Shown in pieces: positions 15,853 through 24,206 of a stretch of DNA of 40,574 bases (the stretch's first letter is position 1; every line of letters begins with the position of its first letter). Under the pieces are notes generated by a model, which saw nothing but the letters and a program-made list of their open reading frames with translations, ran no database searches and was not told where the DNA came from. Location of the stretch: positions 1 through 40,574 of the forward strand of contig JAANXD010000089.1 in assembly GCA_018263435.1 (NCBI GenBank), read 5' to 3'. The stretch is from Candidatus Scalindua arabica (GTDB lineage Bacteria; Planctomycetota; Brocadiia; Brocadiales; Scalinduaceae). Both the position numbers and the translations under genes were made by a program.

Positions 15853-17145
15853 TTATAAACGGAAAATGTTTTTACCCTTATAGCCTTTCAAAGCGTTTCT
15901 TGTGTCAACAATTAGTTTAGATTTCTTAACTATTGTATTATAATCAAAAACGCTATGATCAGTTACAATGATAGAACAATCTATCTTATCAAGAAAGTTA
16001 TTTGAAGGTTTTTTGGTTTTGAGCAAAATACCATCAAATTCGATATCTTTGATGTATGGATCTGTATAACTCATTATAGCCCCTTTTGATTTAAGTATGC
16101 TTAATATGCCAAAGGCAGGTGATTCCCTGGAATCTGATACATCTTTCTTGTAAGCAACACCGAAGATATGTATGCGCGAACCACTGACACTCTTTTTATG
16201 ACTATTCAATGCATCCACTACCTTGTTAACCACAAACTGCGGCATATTACTATTAACTTGATCAGCAAGGTTTATGAACCTTGATTCAAAACCAGTCTTT
16301 TTGGCAACCCACGAAAGAAAAAGTGGGTCTACTGGAATACAGTGCCCCCCTAAACCCGGACCGGGATAAAAAGCCATATAGCCAAAAGGTTTGGTCCCGG
16401 CAACTTCAATAACTTCCCAGACATCTATACCTAAACGTCCACACATCTGAGCTGTTTCATTAACAAGTGCGATATTAACACTTCTAAAAGTATTCTCTAA
16501 TATTTTAACCATTTCCGCAACTCTTGTCGACGAAACAGGTATTACTGTATCCATAATCTGGCCGTATAAAAGACTCGCCAGGCTTGTACATTTTTTTGTT
16601 ATACCGCCTATTACCTTTGGTATATTCTTTGTGCTATACTGCTCGTTACCCGGGTCTATACGTTCAGGTGAAAAGGCTAAAAAGAAATCTTTGCCTGCTT
16701 TCAATCCGCCTTCTTCAAGTTTAGGTTTAATTATCTCCTCTGTTGTTCCAGGGTAAGTTGTGCTTTCTAAGATTATTAATTGTCCTTTACTAATGTATTT
16801 TTTAACTGCGTCTGTAGCGGACATTATAAATGAAATATCTGGGTCTTTGGTTTTTGTCAAGGGAGTTGGGACACAAATACTTATTGAATCCAGACTCTTA
16901 ATAACACTAAAACTAGTAGTAGCCCTTAGCTTCCGGTTCTTGACAAGATTATTGACAATGCTTCCCTTAATATCAGTAATATAGGATTTCCCCTTATTAA
17001 TCTGCCGTACTCTCTTGGGATCATTGTCAATACCCACTACACTAAACCCTTGCCTTGCAAATTCTACTGCAAGGGGCAGCCCCACATAACCAAGTCCGAT
17101 TATGCCAATCTTCGCCTTCTTTGCTTTTAATTTTTCCTTTAACAT
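15853..17145 (-). CDS. wbpA: Nucleotide-sugar dehydrogenase (UDP-N-acetylglucosamine 6-dehydrogenase type)
   Basis: 430 residues from the ATG of MLKEKLKAKKAKIGIIGLGY; the frame is open 25 codons further up but those lack homology. Seen are the NAD-binding GLGYVGLP near the N-terminus, STTYPGTT, FSPERIDPGN (typical of the UDP-GlcNAc branch), the KILENTFRSVNIALVNE helix, and GPGLGGHCIPVDP with the catalytic Cys. The enzyme makes UDP-GlcNAcA for surface polysaccharide. No other polysaccharide gene is in the window, so it is isolated. Substrate is inferred from the RIDPGN signature; UDP-glucose is less likely. Confidence 0.9.
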   Translation of the reverse strand: MLKEKLKAKKAKIGIIGLGYVGLPLAVEFARQGFSVVGIDNDPKRVRQINKGKSYITDIKGSIVNNLVKNRKLRATTSFSVIKSLDSISICVPTPLTKTKDPDISFIMSATDAVKKYISKGQLIILESTTYPGTTEEIIKPKLEEGGLKAGKDFFLAFSPERIDPGNEQYSTKNIPKVIGGITKKCTSLASLLYGQIMDTVIPVSSTRVAEMVKILENTFRSVNIALVNETAQMCGRLGIDVWEVIEVAGTKPFGYMAFYPGPGLGGHCIPVDPLFLSWVAKKTGFESRFINLADQVNSNMPQFVVNKVVDALNSHKKSVSGSRIHIFGVAYKKDVSDSRESPAFGILSILKSKGAIMSYTDPYIKDIEFDGILLKTKKPSNNFLDKIDCSIIVTDHSVFDYNTIVKKSKLIVDTRNALKGYKGKNIFRL

Positions 17146-17379
17146 AATTAATTGTATCCTTACTGCTGTCAATTTATAAACATCATAACTAAAAATGTCA
17201 ACATGCAAACATTTTTTCAAGAACTATATATTGCGTCTTGACTTTAAAAAAGGAGACACGTAAAATCGCATGATTGATAAGAATATAACTATCAACACTT
17301 TCAACATAGCAAATCTGCAAACTATCTTTACAAATAAGACCTATTACCCTCATCTCAATGAGTTTACCGGAGGTGTAAA

Positions 17380-18342
17380 ATGCCAAGAAAATTTATATCA
17401 CAACTTAACGGCGGCACTACTATTGACGATATATTTTTAGTTCAAAACAAAGAATTGAGGACAACAAAGACCGGGAGTTTATATATCCAGGCACAGCTGT
17501 CTGACCGTACGGGAACTATTGATGCCAGGATGTGGGACGCCGGTAAGCCATTCTTTGAATCTCTCGGCAATGATACCTTCTTGAAGGTAAAGGGCAGGAC
17601 TGAGATTTACCAGAATAAAATACAATTAATCATGAAAAGCATTTCAAAAACAGATCAGGACGATATCAAGCTTGAAGATTACCTGCCGAGTACTGAGAAA
17701 GACGTAAAAGAAATGTTCTCTGAATTAAAACGGATTGCCGGCTCTATCAAACAACCTTATTTGCTGAAACTTCTCAATCTTTTCTTCAGCGACAAAGATT
17801 TCTGCAGGGATTTCTGTTCAGCGCCGGCGGCCGTACAATACCACCATGCTTTTCTGGGAGGTGTGCTAGAACACACTTTATCAGTTGCAAAACTGGGCGA
17901 AAAGATCGCGCCGCTCTATCCGGATTTAAATAAAGACTTGTTAATCTGCGGGATAATACTACACGATATTGGCAAGATAAGTGAACTTTGTTATGAAAAC
18001 AACTTCCAATATTCAGACGAAGGACAACTAATAGGGCATCTGATATCAGGCGTGCTTATGGTTGAGGAAAAAGCGAAACAGATAGACGGATTTCCAAAAA
18101 CTCTTTTGGATCTGTTAAGACACCTGATTTTGAGCCACCATGGAGAGTATGAATGGGGATCGCCAAAACTACCAATGACAGTAGAGGCCCTTGCGCTCCA
18201 TTACCTTGACAATATCGATGCAAAAATACATGCATTTAACAAGGCAATCACCAACGATAAGGACCCCAGCAATAATTGGACAGGATATAATAAAATGTTC
18301 GACAGGAGGTTATTCAAAAAATCTCATGAAAGTAATTACTGA
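17380..18342 (+). CDS. yhaM: 3'-5' exoribonuclease of the YhaM family
   Basis: 320 residues. The N-terminal OB fold (about 10-95, SLYIQAQLSDRTGTIDARMW) is followed by a metal-dependent HD domain with YHHAFLGGVLEHTLSVA and LHDIGKISEL (His195, Asp196), then HLILSHHGEYEWGSPKLPMT and LHYLDNIDAK. This is the layout of YhaM/CbfA nucleases, which trim RNA 3' ends. The strong GGAGGTG site before the ATG fixes the start. The gene converges on ylbF (7 bp between ends) and lies near rnr, so three RNA-turnover-related genes are adjacent. Confidence 0.92.
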   Translation: MPRKFISQLNGGTTIDDIFLVQNKELRTTKTGSLYIQAQLSDRTGTIDARMWDAGKPFFESLGNDTFLKVKGRTEIYQNKIQLIMKSISKTDQDDIKLEDYLPSTEKDVKEMFSELKRIAGSIKQPYLLKLLNLFFSDKDFCRDFCSAPAAVQYHHAFLGGVLEHTLSVAKLGEKIAPLYPDLNKDLLICGIILHDIGKISELCYENNFQYSDEGQLIGHLISGVLMVEEKAKQIDGFPKTLLDLLRHLILSHHGEYEWGSPKLPMTVEALALHYLDNIDAKIHAFNKAITNDKDPSNNWTGYNKMFDRRLFKKSHESNY

Positions 18343-18348
18343 AGATAT

Positions 18349-18687
18349 TCAGCTTTCTTTAGGCGCTAATGCAGCCTCTATACGCTCATTAATCTTTTTC
18401 ATAAATCCAACATAATCTGTTTGTGCTTTTAGAAATTTCTGTATTGATTGGTTAGATGCCACTTGTTCCTTTAATTGTTGAAGCTCCTTTTTGTCCTCAA
18501 CCTCTACGGGCTTCTTATTTCTTTCTAATTCATAAATCTTTTTGCTCTGCTTTTCCAGTTTCTCTGAAATTTCCTTTGCCACACTATCTTTTTTCAGTTG
18601 TTCTTCAGTTTCCTTGAACATCTTATATCTATCATTATTCGCTATGGCTGCTCCTAACTTTGAAGCTATTTCTAAAATCTCTTTCAT
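18349..18687 (-). CDS. YlbF/YmcA-family protein
   Basis: 112 residues, almost all helical and strongly charged: MKEILEIASKLGAAIANNDR, YKMFKETEEQLKKDSVAKEI, a Lys/Glu-rich coiled coil, then NQSIQKFLKAQTDYVGFMKK. The spacing of short helices and the FLKAQTDY block fit the Com_YlbF family. In Bacillus, YlbF and YmcA with YaaT guide RNase Y in mRNA cleavage; elsewhere their role is less clear. Convergence with yhaM, also an RNase, fits a role in RNA turnover. Confidence 0.82.
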   Translation of the reverse strand: MKEILEIASKLGAAIANNDRYKMFKETEEQLKKDSVAKEISEKLEKQSKKIYELERNKKPVEVEDKKELQQLKEQVASNQSIQKFLKAQTDYVGFMKKINERIEAALAPKES

Positions 18688-18779
18688 ACTTTCCTTTCAT
18701 GAAAAATTAGAGAATTCGCATTTTAATAACATAGAAAATTATATTCCCAAATTTCTTTTTATCAAGGATTAGTTTAAGA

Positions 18780-20912
18780 ATGATTGATGCAGGAAAAATT
18801 ACAAAGTTAATATGCGGCAGAAAATATAGCCCCATGAACGCATCAGAGCTTGCCGAACACTTCAAGATAGACGATTCAGAATCTAAACAATTTCGTACTA
18901 TCTTAAGAGAACTTGAACTAAAAGGAGAAATTGTCCGGATTAAAAATGAGCAATATGCAAACCCAGGAAAAGCCAACTTATTGATAGGCAAACTCGACGC
19001 CAATCAAAGAGGTTTTGGATTCGTAGTACCTGTAAGGGACGGTATATCTGATGATATTTATGTAGATTCAGAAGGTATGGGGAGCGCCATGCACGGTGAT
19101 ATAGTCGTAGTCAGACTGCCTTCTACGAAAAAGAGGAAAAAGGGAAGGAGGAAGAGAAGGCAAAGCGAAAAAAATGTTGGAAAGATAATAGATGTCTTAC
19201 ACCGCGAAAATGAAACAGTAGTTGGCACACTCAAAAAAAGCAGGCACTTCAACTACGTAGCGCCAGATAATTCAAAATTATCCAGAGACATTTATGTCTC
19301 AATGGAAGATACTAAAGAGGTAGAGCATGATGACAAGGTTATCGTCAAGATCGACCAATGGCCGACACGACACCTCAATGCAGAGGGCAGCATAATAGAA
19401 GTGTTAGGAAGAGACGGCGAACCCGCCGTTGACATCAAGTCTATCATACATCAGTTTAAGCTCCCCCTTAAATTTGATAAAAATGTTCTTGCTGAGACAC
19501 AGGATTTACCCCTCTCTACCAGCCATGACGAAATCAACACAAGATTAGACCTTCGAGACGAATTGATAATTACAATAGACCCTGAAGACGCAAAAGACTT
19601 TGATGACGCAATCTCTTTGAAGAAAGACAAGAAGGGAAACTGGCTCCTTGGCGTCTACATTGCCGATGTCTCTTATTATGTTAAGCAGGATTCCGCCGTA
19701 GACATAGAGGCCAGAAAGAGAGGCACCAGTGTATACCTGCCCGGCACTGTTATACCCATGCTCCCGGAAGTATTATCAAATGGCATTTGTAGTCTTAAAG
19801 AGGGAGAAGAGAGGCTGGCAAAGGGTGTTTTCTTTACATATTCACCTGATGGCAGTTTATTACATTCCGAAATCAAGCATACAGTTATAAATGTGAAGAA
19901 AAGATTAGCCTACCATAATGCCACAAAGATATTAATGGAAAGTGATGAAGGAGACACAAACCCTGTAACAAACCTGCTGTCTGAGGCAAGCACACTTGCA
20001 AAGTTACTATATGAAAGACGTATGAAAGAAGGCGCTCTTGAACTGAACCTGCCCGAGATTAATATAAGGGTTGGCGAAGACGGCAAAATCGACACGATAG
20101 AGAAGGTCAAAAGAGATATTTCACACATAATTATCGAAGAGTTTATGATTGCGGCAAACCAGGCTGTAGCAACATTCATGCACCAGAACAGTCTTCCGTC
20201 AATATGTCGCAGCCATCCTGAACCCGATGAAGACGAGATGCTCGATTTTGCAGAGTTTATTTTTAATTGCAAGAACAGGAGAATAAACCCGTTTGACAAA
20301 AAAAGATTGCAGGCATTTCTCGATGAAATATCTGATCATCCTGAAAGTTACATAATAAATCTGATGCTGCTCCGGTCTCTGAGAAAGGCCGAGTACTCTA
20401 CTACAGAGGAGTCTCATTTTGCACTCGGACTGGAACACTATGCACACTTCACATCTCCCATACGCCGTTATCCCGACCTGATTGTACACAGGCTTTTAGA
20501 CCTGTTCTTCAAGGGCCAACTGAAGTCTAAGGGGGCAAAGGCCACATGGAATGAGAAGATTACGGGTTGGGCAAGCCACTGTTCGGCTACCGAAAAAAGG
20601 GCAGAGGAGGCCGAACGCGAAATAATTAAACTCAAGCTGCTCAGACATCTCGAAGAACATACCGACAGGGTTATGGAGGGCGTCATTACCGGCATTCAGG
20701 AATACGGACTTTTTGTACAGATAGATGAGTTCCAACTGGACGGCCTTGTTCATATCCGGACACTCACGGATGATTTCTACAAACTCGACAAGAAAAAGCT
20801 TTCCCTGGTCGGGGAGAGGAGAGGCAAAGTTTACAGCTTTGGAGATGTAGTCAAAGTCAAGATCACAAAAATTGACCTGTTAAAAAGAGAAGTTGATTTT
20901 GTGATAGTTTAA
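18780..20912 (+). CDS. rnr: Ribonuclease R
   Basis: 710 residues. It has an N-terminal winged helix (about 1-60), cold-shock OB domains (KANLLIGKLDANQRGFGFVV), an unusual basic insert KKRKKGRRKRRQ (118-128), the RNB catalytic block IDPEDAKDFDDA (266-277) with its Mg2+-binding Asp residues, YAHFTSPIRRYPDLIVHR, and an S1 domain at the end (VMEGVITGIQEYGLFVQIDE). It degrades structured RNA 3' to 5'. It lacks the long Lys-rich C-terminal tail of enterobacterial RNase R; the internal basic insert may substitute. Confidence 0.97.
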   Translation: MIDAGKITKLICGRKYSPMNASELAEHFKIDDSESKQFRTILRELELKGEIVRIKNEQYANPGKANLLIGKLDANQRGFGFVVPVRDGISDDIYVDSEGMGSAMHGDIVVVRLPSTKKRKKGRRKRRQSEKNVGKIIDVLHRENETVVGTLKKSRHFNYVAPDNSKLSRDIYVSMEDTKEVEHDDKVIVKIDQWPTRHLNAEGSIIEVLGRDGEPAVDIKSIIHQFKLPLKFDKNVLAETQDLPLSTSHDEINTRLDLRDELIITIDPEDAKDFDDAISLKKDKKGNWLLGVYIADVSYYVKQDSAVDIEARKRGTSVYLPGTVIPMLPEVLSNGICSLKEGEERLAKGVFFTYSPDGSLLHSEIKHTVINVKKRLAYHNATKILMESDEGDTNPVTNLLSEASTLAKLLYERRMKEGALELNLPEINIRVGEDGKIDTIEKVKRDISHIIIEEFMIAANQAVATFMHQNSLPSICRSHPEPDEDEMLDFAEFIFNCKNRRINPFDKKRLQAFLDEISDHPESYIINLMLLRSLRKAEYSTTEESHFALGLEHYAHFTSPIRRYPDLIVHRLLDLFFKGQLKSKGAKATWNEKITGWASHCSATEKRAEEAEREIIKLKLLRHLEEHTDRVMEGVITGIQEYGLFVQIDEFQLDGLVHIRTLTDDFYKLDKKKLSLVGERRGKVYSFGDVVKVKITKIDLLKREVDFVIV

Positions 20913-20945
20913 AACTCTTAATTCTTTAATATTTACCTTGACACG

Positions 20946-20965
20946 AGTATAACGAAAGTTATACT
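20946..20965. promoter_or_regulatory. Operator-like perfect palindrome of mazEF
   Basis: AGTATAACGAAAGTTATACT has 8-bp perfect arms around GAAA and ends 6 bp before the antitoxin ATG. Antitoxins of the MazE/RHH type bind such palindromes to repress their own operon, so this is the likely autoregulatory site. Confidence 0.65.
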
Positions 20966-20971
20966 ACTAAT

Positions 20972-21208
20972 ATGAAAACTGCTATATCAATTCCTGATAA
21001 AACATTTGAAGCTGCTGAACAATTGACCAAACGCCTGGGCATTTCACGAAGTGAATTATATTCAAAGGCGATGTCATCTTACATTAAGGAACACCGTAAT
21101 GATAACGTTACCGAAGCTCTGAATGAAATATATGCCGATGAAAAATCTTCGCTTGATAAAGCTGCTCAATATTTACAATTCACTTCTATATCAAAGGATA
21201 AATGGTAG
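20972..21208 (+). CDS. Ribbon-helix-helix antitoxin (MazE-like)
   Basis: 78 residues. MKTAISIPDKTFEAAEQLTK and RLGISRSELYSKAMSSYIKE have the ribbon-helix-helix pattern, with an acidic C-terminal half (NEIYADEKSSLDKA) for toxin binding. It overlaps the MazF toxin by 7 bp, so the pair is cotranslated. A perfect palindrome just upstream is its probable operator. Confidence 0.88.
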   Translation: MKTAISIPDKTFEAAEQLTKRLGISRSELYSKAMSSYIKEHRNDNVTEALNEIYADEKSSLDKAAQYLQFTSISKDKW

Positions 21209-21546
21209 TGCAACGAGGTGAGATATGGTGGGCTTCATTGCCCAATCCAACCGGTTCCGGACCTGGATTTCGCCGTCCTTTAGTAATCGCTCAATCCAAC
21301 GATTTTAACCGAAGTCGTATTAATACAATTATTGCCATCGTTGTTACGTCCAATCTCAAGCTTGGTGGAGCTCCAGGAAATATATTACTATCTGCCAAAA
21401 GTACAGGGCTTCCCAGGAAATCTGTAGCAAATGTTTCACAGATAATTACCGTAGACAAATCTTTCTTAACTGAAAAAGTTGGGAAGTTAAAAGTAAAACA
21501 GATGCAACAACTTGAAGAAGGTTTGCGCTTAGTGTTATCATTATAA
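21202..21546 (+). CDS. mazF: MazF/PemK-family mRNA interferase toxin
   Basis: 114 residues. RGEIWWASLPNPTGSGPGFR with RRPLVIAQSNDFN is the MazF N-terminal signature, with catalytic Arg in the FRRP loop. Next are NTIIAIVVTSNL, the LPRKSVANVSQIITVDKSFL block carrying the Ser/Thr-like catalytic region, and a C-terminal helix. MazF cleaves single-stranded RNA at short sequence motifs and arrests growth. Intact by length and motifs. Confidence 0.94.
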   Translation: MVVQRGEIWWASLPNPTGSGPGFRRPLVIAQSNDFNRSRINTIIAIVVTSNLKLGGAPGNILLSAKSTGLPRKSVANVSQIITVDKSFLTEKVGKLKVKQMQQLEEGLRLVLSL

Positions 21547-21607
21547 TTTGTCTACATCCACAGGCTTAAAAATGAATTAATATCTTACCTAAATTGAGCG
21601 ATTTTAC

Positions 21608-21668
21608 CTGCCCGTACCGAATGGTACGTTCGGGCGGGTAGCCACAACCTTGAGGTTGCGTAACTTAC
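21608..21668. repeat. Dispersed palindromic repeat, second copy of the 30-base unit
   Basis: A hairpin (CGTACC-GAAT-GGTACG, 21613-21628) runs into CGGGCGGG and then the 30-base unit at 21639-21668 (hairpin-forming ACAACCTTGAGGTTGC, then GTAACTTAC). This matches 1939-1968 nearly base for base, 19.7 kb away. It lies 62 bp after mazF. Confidence 0.7.
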
Positions 21669-21701
21669 GTGAGCCCGTCAAATAAGCGGAAAGGCAGGTA
21701 T

Positions 21702-21878
21702 ATGAAGAAGGTTACGTCTAAATCAAAAGAAGGGGATAAATCATCAGAGTTTTATAATGACCTTAACAAAAGGAGAAATTTAAAAGAACAGTTACAGTAT
21801 GAATCAAATATGGTAAAAAATAATTCCCTGGAAATACTGGATGAATTCGAAAAACTTGAGGATGAAATTATTGAATGA
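21702..21878 (+). CDS. Short charged protein, first of two coupled tiny ORFs
   Basis: 58 residues from an ATG with AAAGGCAGG before it. The frame opens 11 codons earlier at a GTG that lies against the repeat unit, so I chose the ATG. It is highly charged (KSKEGDKSSEFYNDLNKRRN, KEQLQYESNMVKNNSLEILD) and ends in a helix EFEKLEDEIIE. No family recognised. It resembles an antitoxin in size and charge, and its stop overlaps the next start as ATGA. Confidence 0.45.
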   Translation: MKKVTSKSKEGDKSSEFYNDLNKRRNLKEQLQYESNMVKNNSLEILDEFEKLEDEIIE

Positions 21879-21955
21879 AAATAAAGAAATATCTTACACT
21901 TCATCAGGACTTTTACAAAGCCCACCTTACCCTGAAGCCGTCAAACAAGGCGTAA
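21875..21955 (+). CDS. 26-residue ORF coupled to the preceding one, possibly truncated
   Basis: MKIKKYLTLHQDFYKAHLTL then KPSNKA and TAA. The ATG overlaps the previous TGA (ATGA), the usual sign of translational coupling. It is too short for a known toxin; it may be the stub of a longer partner, since the DNA after it contains no in-frame continuation. Confidence 0.3.
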   Translation: MKIKKYLTLHQDFYKAHLTLKPSNKA

Positions 21956-22159
21956 GAGTTATAAAAACAATTCCCAAAAAGATTACGCAGTTATTTCAAG
22001 TTAACTCAACATATTAGCTTTATGAATTGCAAATAAAAGTGTCTGTCCCTCATTTACCTAACTATTTACTTTAGCTTGTCAACATAAAAACAGTCGCTGT
22101 CCCTATTTACCCCTTAACAAAACTATTCAAAAATTGATAGGATTGAAATTGCATAGATG

Positions 22160-22283
22160 GCTAACGACCCGCATAAGCAACCACCACCTGTGCGGTGACG
22201 TCAGCAAGTGGGGCTTGGAGCGGTAGCCTCAATAAACATTAAACCGCTAATTTATTGGTGGTTGGCTTCATGCGATTGTTATC
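22160..22283 (-). other. attC-like recombination site (integron cassette end), minus orientation
   Basis: On the minus strand it begins GATAACAATCGCATGAAG and CCAACCACC and ends GGTGGTGGTTGCTTATGCGG then GTCGTTAGC. The outer boxes (ATAAC...GTTAG) and inner arms (CGCATGAAG/CTTATGCG, CCAACCACC/GGTGGTGG) pair with the offset and extra bases typical of attC sites. The 124-bp length is in the attC range. It starts 5 bp after the stop codon of the HigBA operon, the position of an attC in a gene cassette. It is clearly homologous to 39523-39647. Confidence 0.7.
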
Positions 22284-22287
22284 TTTT

Positions 22288-22563
22288 TTATATGATCTCC
22301 ACCTTAATTTGCCTTCCTACTGCTTCAGCGAATTTCTCTAATGTTGATAACCGTATGTCTTTGGATTGATTTTCAATTCTAGAAATGGCAGACTTTCTTG
22401 TATGCAATTTTTTTGCTAAATTTTCTTGTGTAATTCCTGCCTTTTCTCTGGCTTGCTTTAGCATAACTCCAATTTTGAAATCGTTGTATCCAGATTCAAA
22501 GTCCTTTGCAAATTCGGAACTTCTTTTTTTTCGTTTGCTAATATACTTTTCAAGGTCATCCAT
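22288..22563 (-). CDS. XRE-family antitoxin (HigA-like)
   Basis: 91 residues: a charged N-terminus ([20 protein letters not shown]), then a Cro/C1 helix-turn-helix ([38 protein letters not shown]) and the end [16 protein letters not shown]. This is the standard antitoxin for Gp49-like HigB toxins. It overlaps its toxin gene by 8 bp and is followed within 5 bp by an attC-like site. Confidence 0.92.
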   Translation of the reverse strand: MDDLEKYISKRKKRSSEFAKDFESGYNDFKIGVMLKQAREKAGITQENLAKKLHTRKSAISRIENQSKDIRLSTLEKFAEAVGRQIKVEII

Positions 22564-22912
22564 CTCTTTTTCTCCTTTTTAAATAGCGTTGCTTTCTGTT
22601 TTTGGCAAGCTCGATTTCACGTTTCGGTGTTTTCTGGGATTTTTTTTGAAATCCATTTGTTAAAATTATTAATTGTGGTCCATCGTAAAACCCAAGAAAC
22701 CTAAAAATATTTCTTCCCATTTGTACTCTTACTTCCCAAATATCATTACTATTGATGAGCTTTTTGAAATATTTTGTTGGGGTGGTTTTAAGGTCACGTA
22801 CTAAACGTAAAACCCATGCAACCTTTTTAGCTTGTTTATCCGATAAAGAATCAATGAATTCTTGAACAGGACTATTTCCTGAATCGGTCTTATAAAATAT
22901 TATCTTTTTCAC
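22556..22912 (-). CDS. RelE/HigB-type toxin (phage Gp49-like)
   Basis: 118 residues. [76 protein letters not shown] and a basic tail are the conserved path of Gp49-like RelE toxins, which cleave mRNA on the ribosome. The Lys/Arg cluster at the end supplies the catalytic and RNA-binding residues. It is upstream of its antitoxin, as is usual for HigBA. Palindromes in the promoter region indicate autoregulation. Confidence 0.92.
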   Translation of the reverse strand: MKKIIFYKTDSGNSPVQEFIDSLSDKQAKKVAWVLRLVRDLKTTPTKYFKKLINSNDIWEVRVQMGRNIFRFLGFYDGPQLIILTNGFQKKSQKTPKREIELAKNRKQRYLKRRKRDG

Positions 22913-22925
22913 ATAGCAAGGTTAA

Positions 22926-22959
22926 CACAATTGTGAACATGAGGCAAGTATAATACTTG
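22926..22959 (-). promoter_or_regulatory. Two operator-like palindromes upstream of higBA
   Basis: CACAATTGTG (22926-22935, within a near-palindrome GTTAACACAATTGTGAAC) and CAAGTATAATACTTG (22945-22959, perfect 7-bp arms) lie 14-47 bp upstream of the toxin start. The second contains TATTAT/TATACT, either of which could serve as a -10 box on the minus strand, so a bound antitoxin would cover the promoter. Confidence 0.55.
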
Positions 22960-22971
22960 TTGAATTTGAAA

Positions 22972-23073
22972 GATAACGGAGTGAAGTTGAGGGACGAAGT
23001 TCCCTAAGGTGGTCCGCTTTGACGAAAAACCGACCGGGTCTATTTCTTGTCGACTGTCTAGCTGCTTGTTATC
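22972..23073 (-). other. Weak attC-like candidate after the lipoprotein pseudogene
   Basis: On the minus strand it starts GATAACAAGCAGCTAGAC and ends CTTCACTCCGTTATC, so the outer boxes GATAAC/GTTATC are complementary. The interior contains partial pairing (GGGACGAAGTTCCC), but the inner arms match poorly. It lies 15 bp after the stop of the frameshifted lipoprotein, the right position for a cassette end. Length 102 bp. Confidence 0.3.
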
Positions 23074-23088
23074 AGGCTTATGTCATGT

Positions 23089-23600
23089 TCAGTTTGGATT
23101 ATTGATGTTTTGTATCAAACAGAAGCCGCTTACTGAAGGGGTTTTACCAGCAATAATGACATTTACAGTTAAGCCTGATAACACTCCACTATCCCTACCC
23201 CAAGCATTTTCTGACCACTTCATTGCCGCAACAGCATATTTAATAATGGGCCCTTCAACGAAAGTTTCAATAATTTTATAGTCCTCACTGGCATAGAAGC
23301 TCTCGGAATATTGAAAAGCTGGAGGAATTGGTTTCTTATAAAAATTGTATATTTCATTGTAAACCTGTTGTGTGCAGATACCCTTTTTAAATGGAATAAG
23401 TGCTTCAGAAAAAACTTCCCTTCAGCCTCCAACTCCAAGGGATACTTAGTAAAATCACTGTTTCTAGAATGAGCCAGTTGCTGAAAAAACAAGCGAGTAA
23501 AGTCTAGAGCAATCTTTTCCGGACTACTATTACTACTGGATTGGCATGACGCAATACTAATAACAACCGATATTAAGAAGAGCATACATACGTTTTTCAT
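23089..23600 (-). pseudogene. Frameshifted small lipoprotein
   Basis: The 5' part encodes MKNVCMLFLISVVISIASCQ, a lipoprotein signal with lipobox SIASC, then SSSNSSPEKIALDFTRLFFQ and the stretch KYPLELEAEGKFF. Near a run of six T (23409-23414) the coherent frame changes: the next sequence in the other frame reads EALIPFKKGICTQQVYNEIY, PIPPAFQYSESFYASEDYKI, then GPIIKYAVAAMKWSENAWGR and ends FCLIQNINNPN with TGA at 23091-23089. Together they make a single lipoprotein of about 170 residues. It is a pseudogene unless this is a sequence error or programmed slippage. Function unknown. Confidence 0.7.
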
Positions 23601-23706
23601 AGCTTATCCTCCGTTAAATTTATTTAAAGATAATAATGAGGCTGGTAACTAAAAGCAACAGGAAAATGATTCTCGATATATAATGTCGGAAACATGAGGA
23701 ATTCAA

Positions 23707-23997
23707 ATGAAAAAACAAGATTTTGATAACCTGATTAAGAGTGTAAAACAAGCAGGAAAAATTCGCCGAGGAGAAATGAAGGCTAATAGAACATTCAAGT
23801 TTAAACCTGCTGACATTAGAAGTATTCGTCACCGTTTTCACAAATCACAATCTGAGTTTGCCATGATGATTGGCGTAAGTGTTTCTACTCTACAAAATTG
23901 GGAACAAGGCAGGAGAAAACCGGAAGGCCCTGCACGGGCATTGCTTAAAATAGCATCTGAAAATCCAAAGGCTGTTGTTAAATCTTTAAGTGCTTAA
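23707..23997 (+). CDS. NadS/HigA2-like XRE regulator, no toxin partner visible
   Basis: 96 residues. MKKQDFDNLIKSVKQAGKIR, RGEMKANRTFKFKPADIRSI then an HTH (FHKSQSEFAMMIGVSVSTLQ, NWEQGRRKPEGPARALLKIA) is the NadS-type antitoxin pattern that normally follows a RelE/NadT toxin gene. No toxin is present upstream: the preceding DNA is the lipoprotein pseudogene on the other strand. The 5' end of this gene is duplicated at 24867-24897. So either it is an orphan or the toxin was lost in rearrangement. GAGGA precedes the ATG. Confidence 0.88.
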   Translation: MKKQDFDNLIKSVKQAGKIRRGEMKANRTFKFKPADIRSIRHRFHKSQSEFAMMIGVSVSTLQNWEQGRRKPEGPARALLKIASENPKAVVKSLSA

Positions 23998-24206
23998 TTA
24001 GGTTTCAGCAAGTCAAGTGAAGCGCCGTTACTACCTTTTTATTACTACCAGATATTTCATTGTGTCTGTTACAGGCTACATCTGTATTTGTGAGATTGAG
24101 GTCAATGTAGTAATTAGAACTAACAACTTTCACTTGCTTTGTTTATGCTTTATTTGTACATTAAGAAACAAAGTTCATCGTTTTAGAAATAAGATAGGAG
24201 AGAAGA

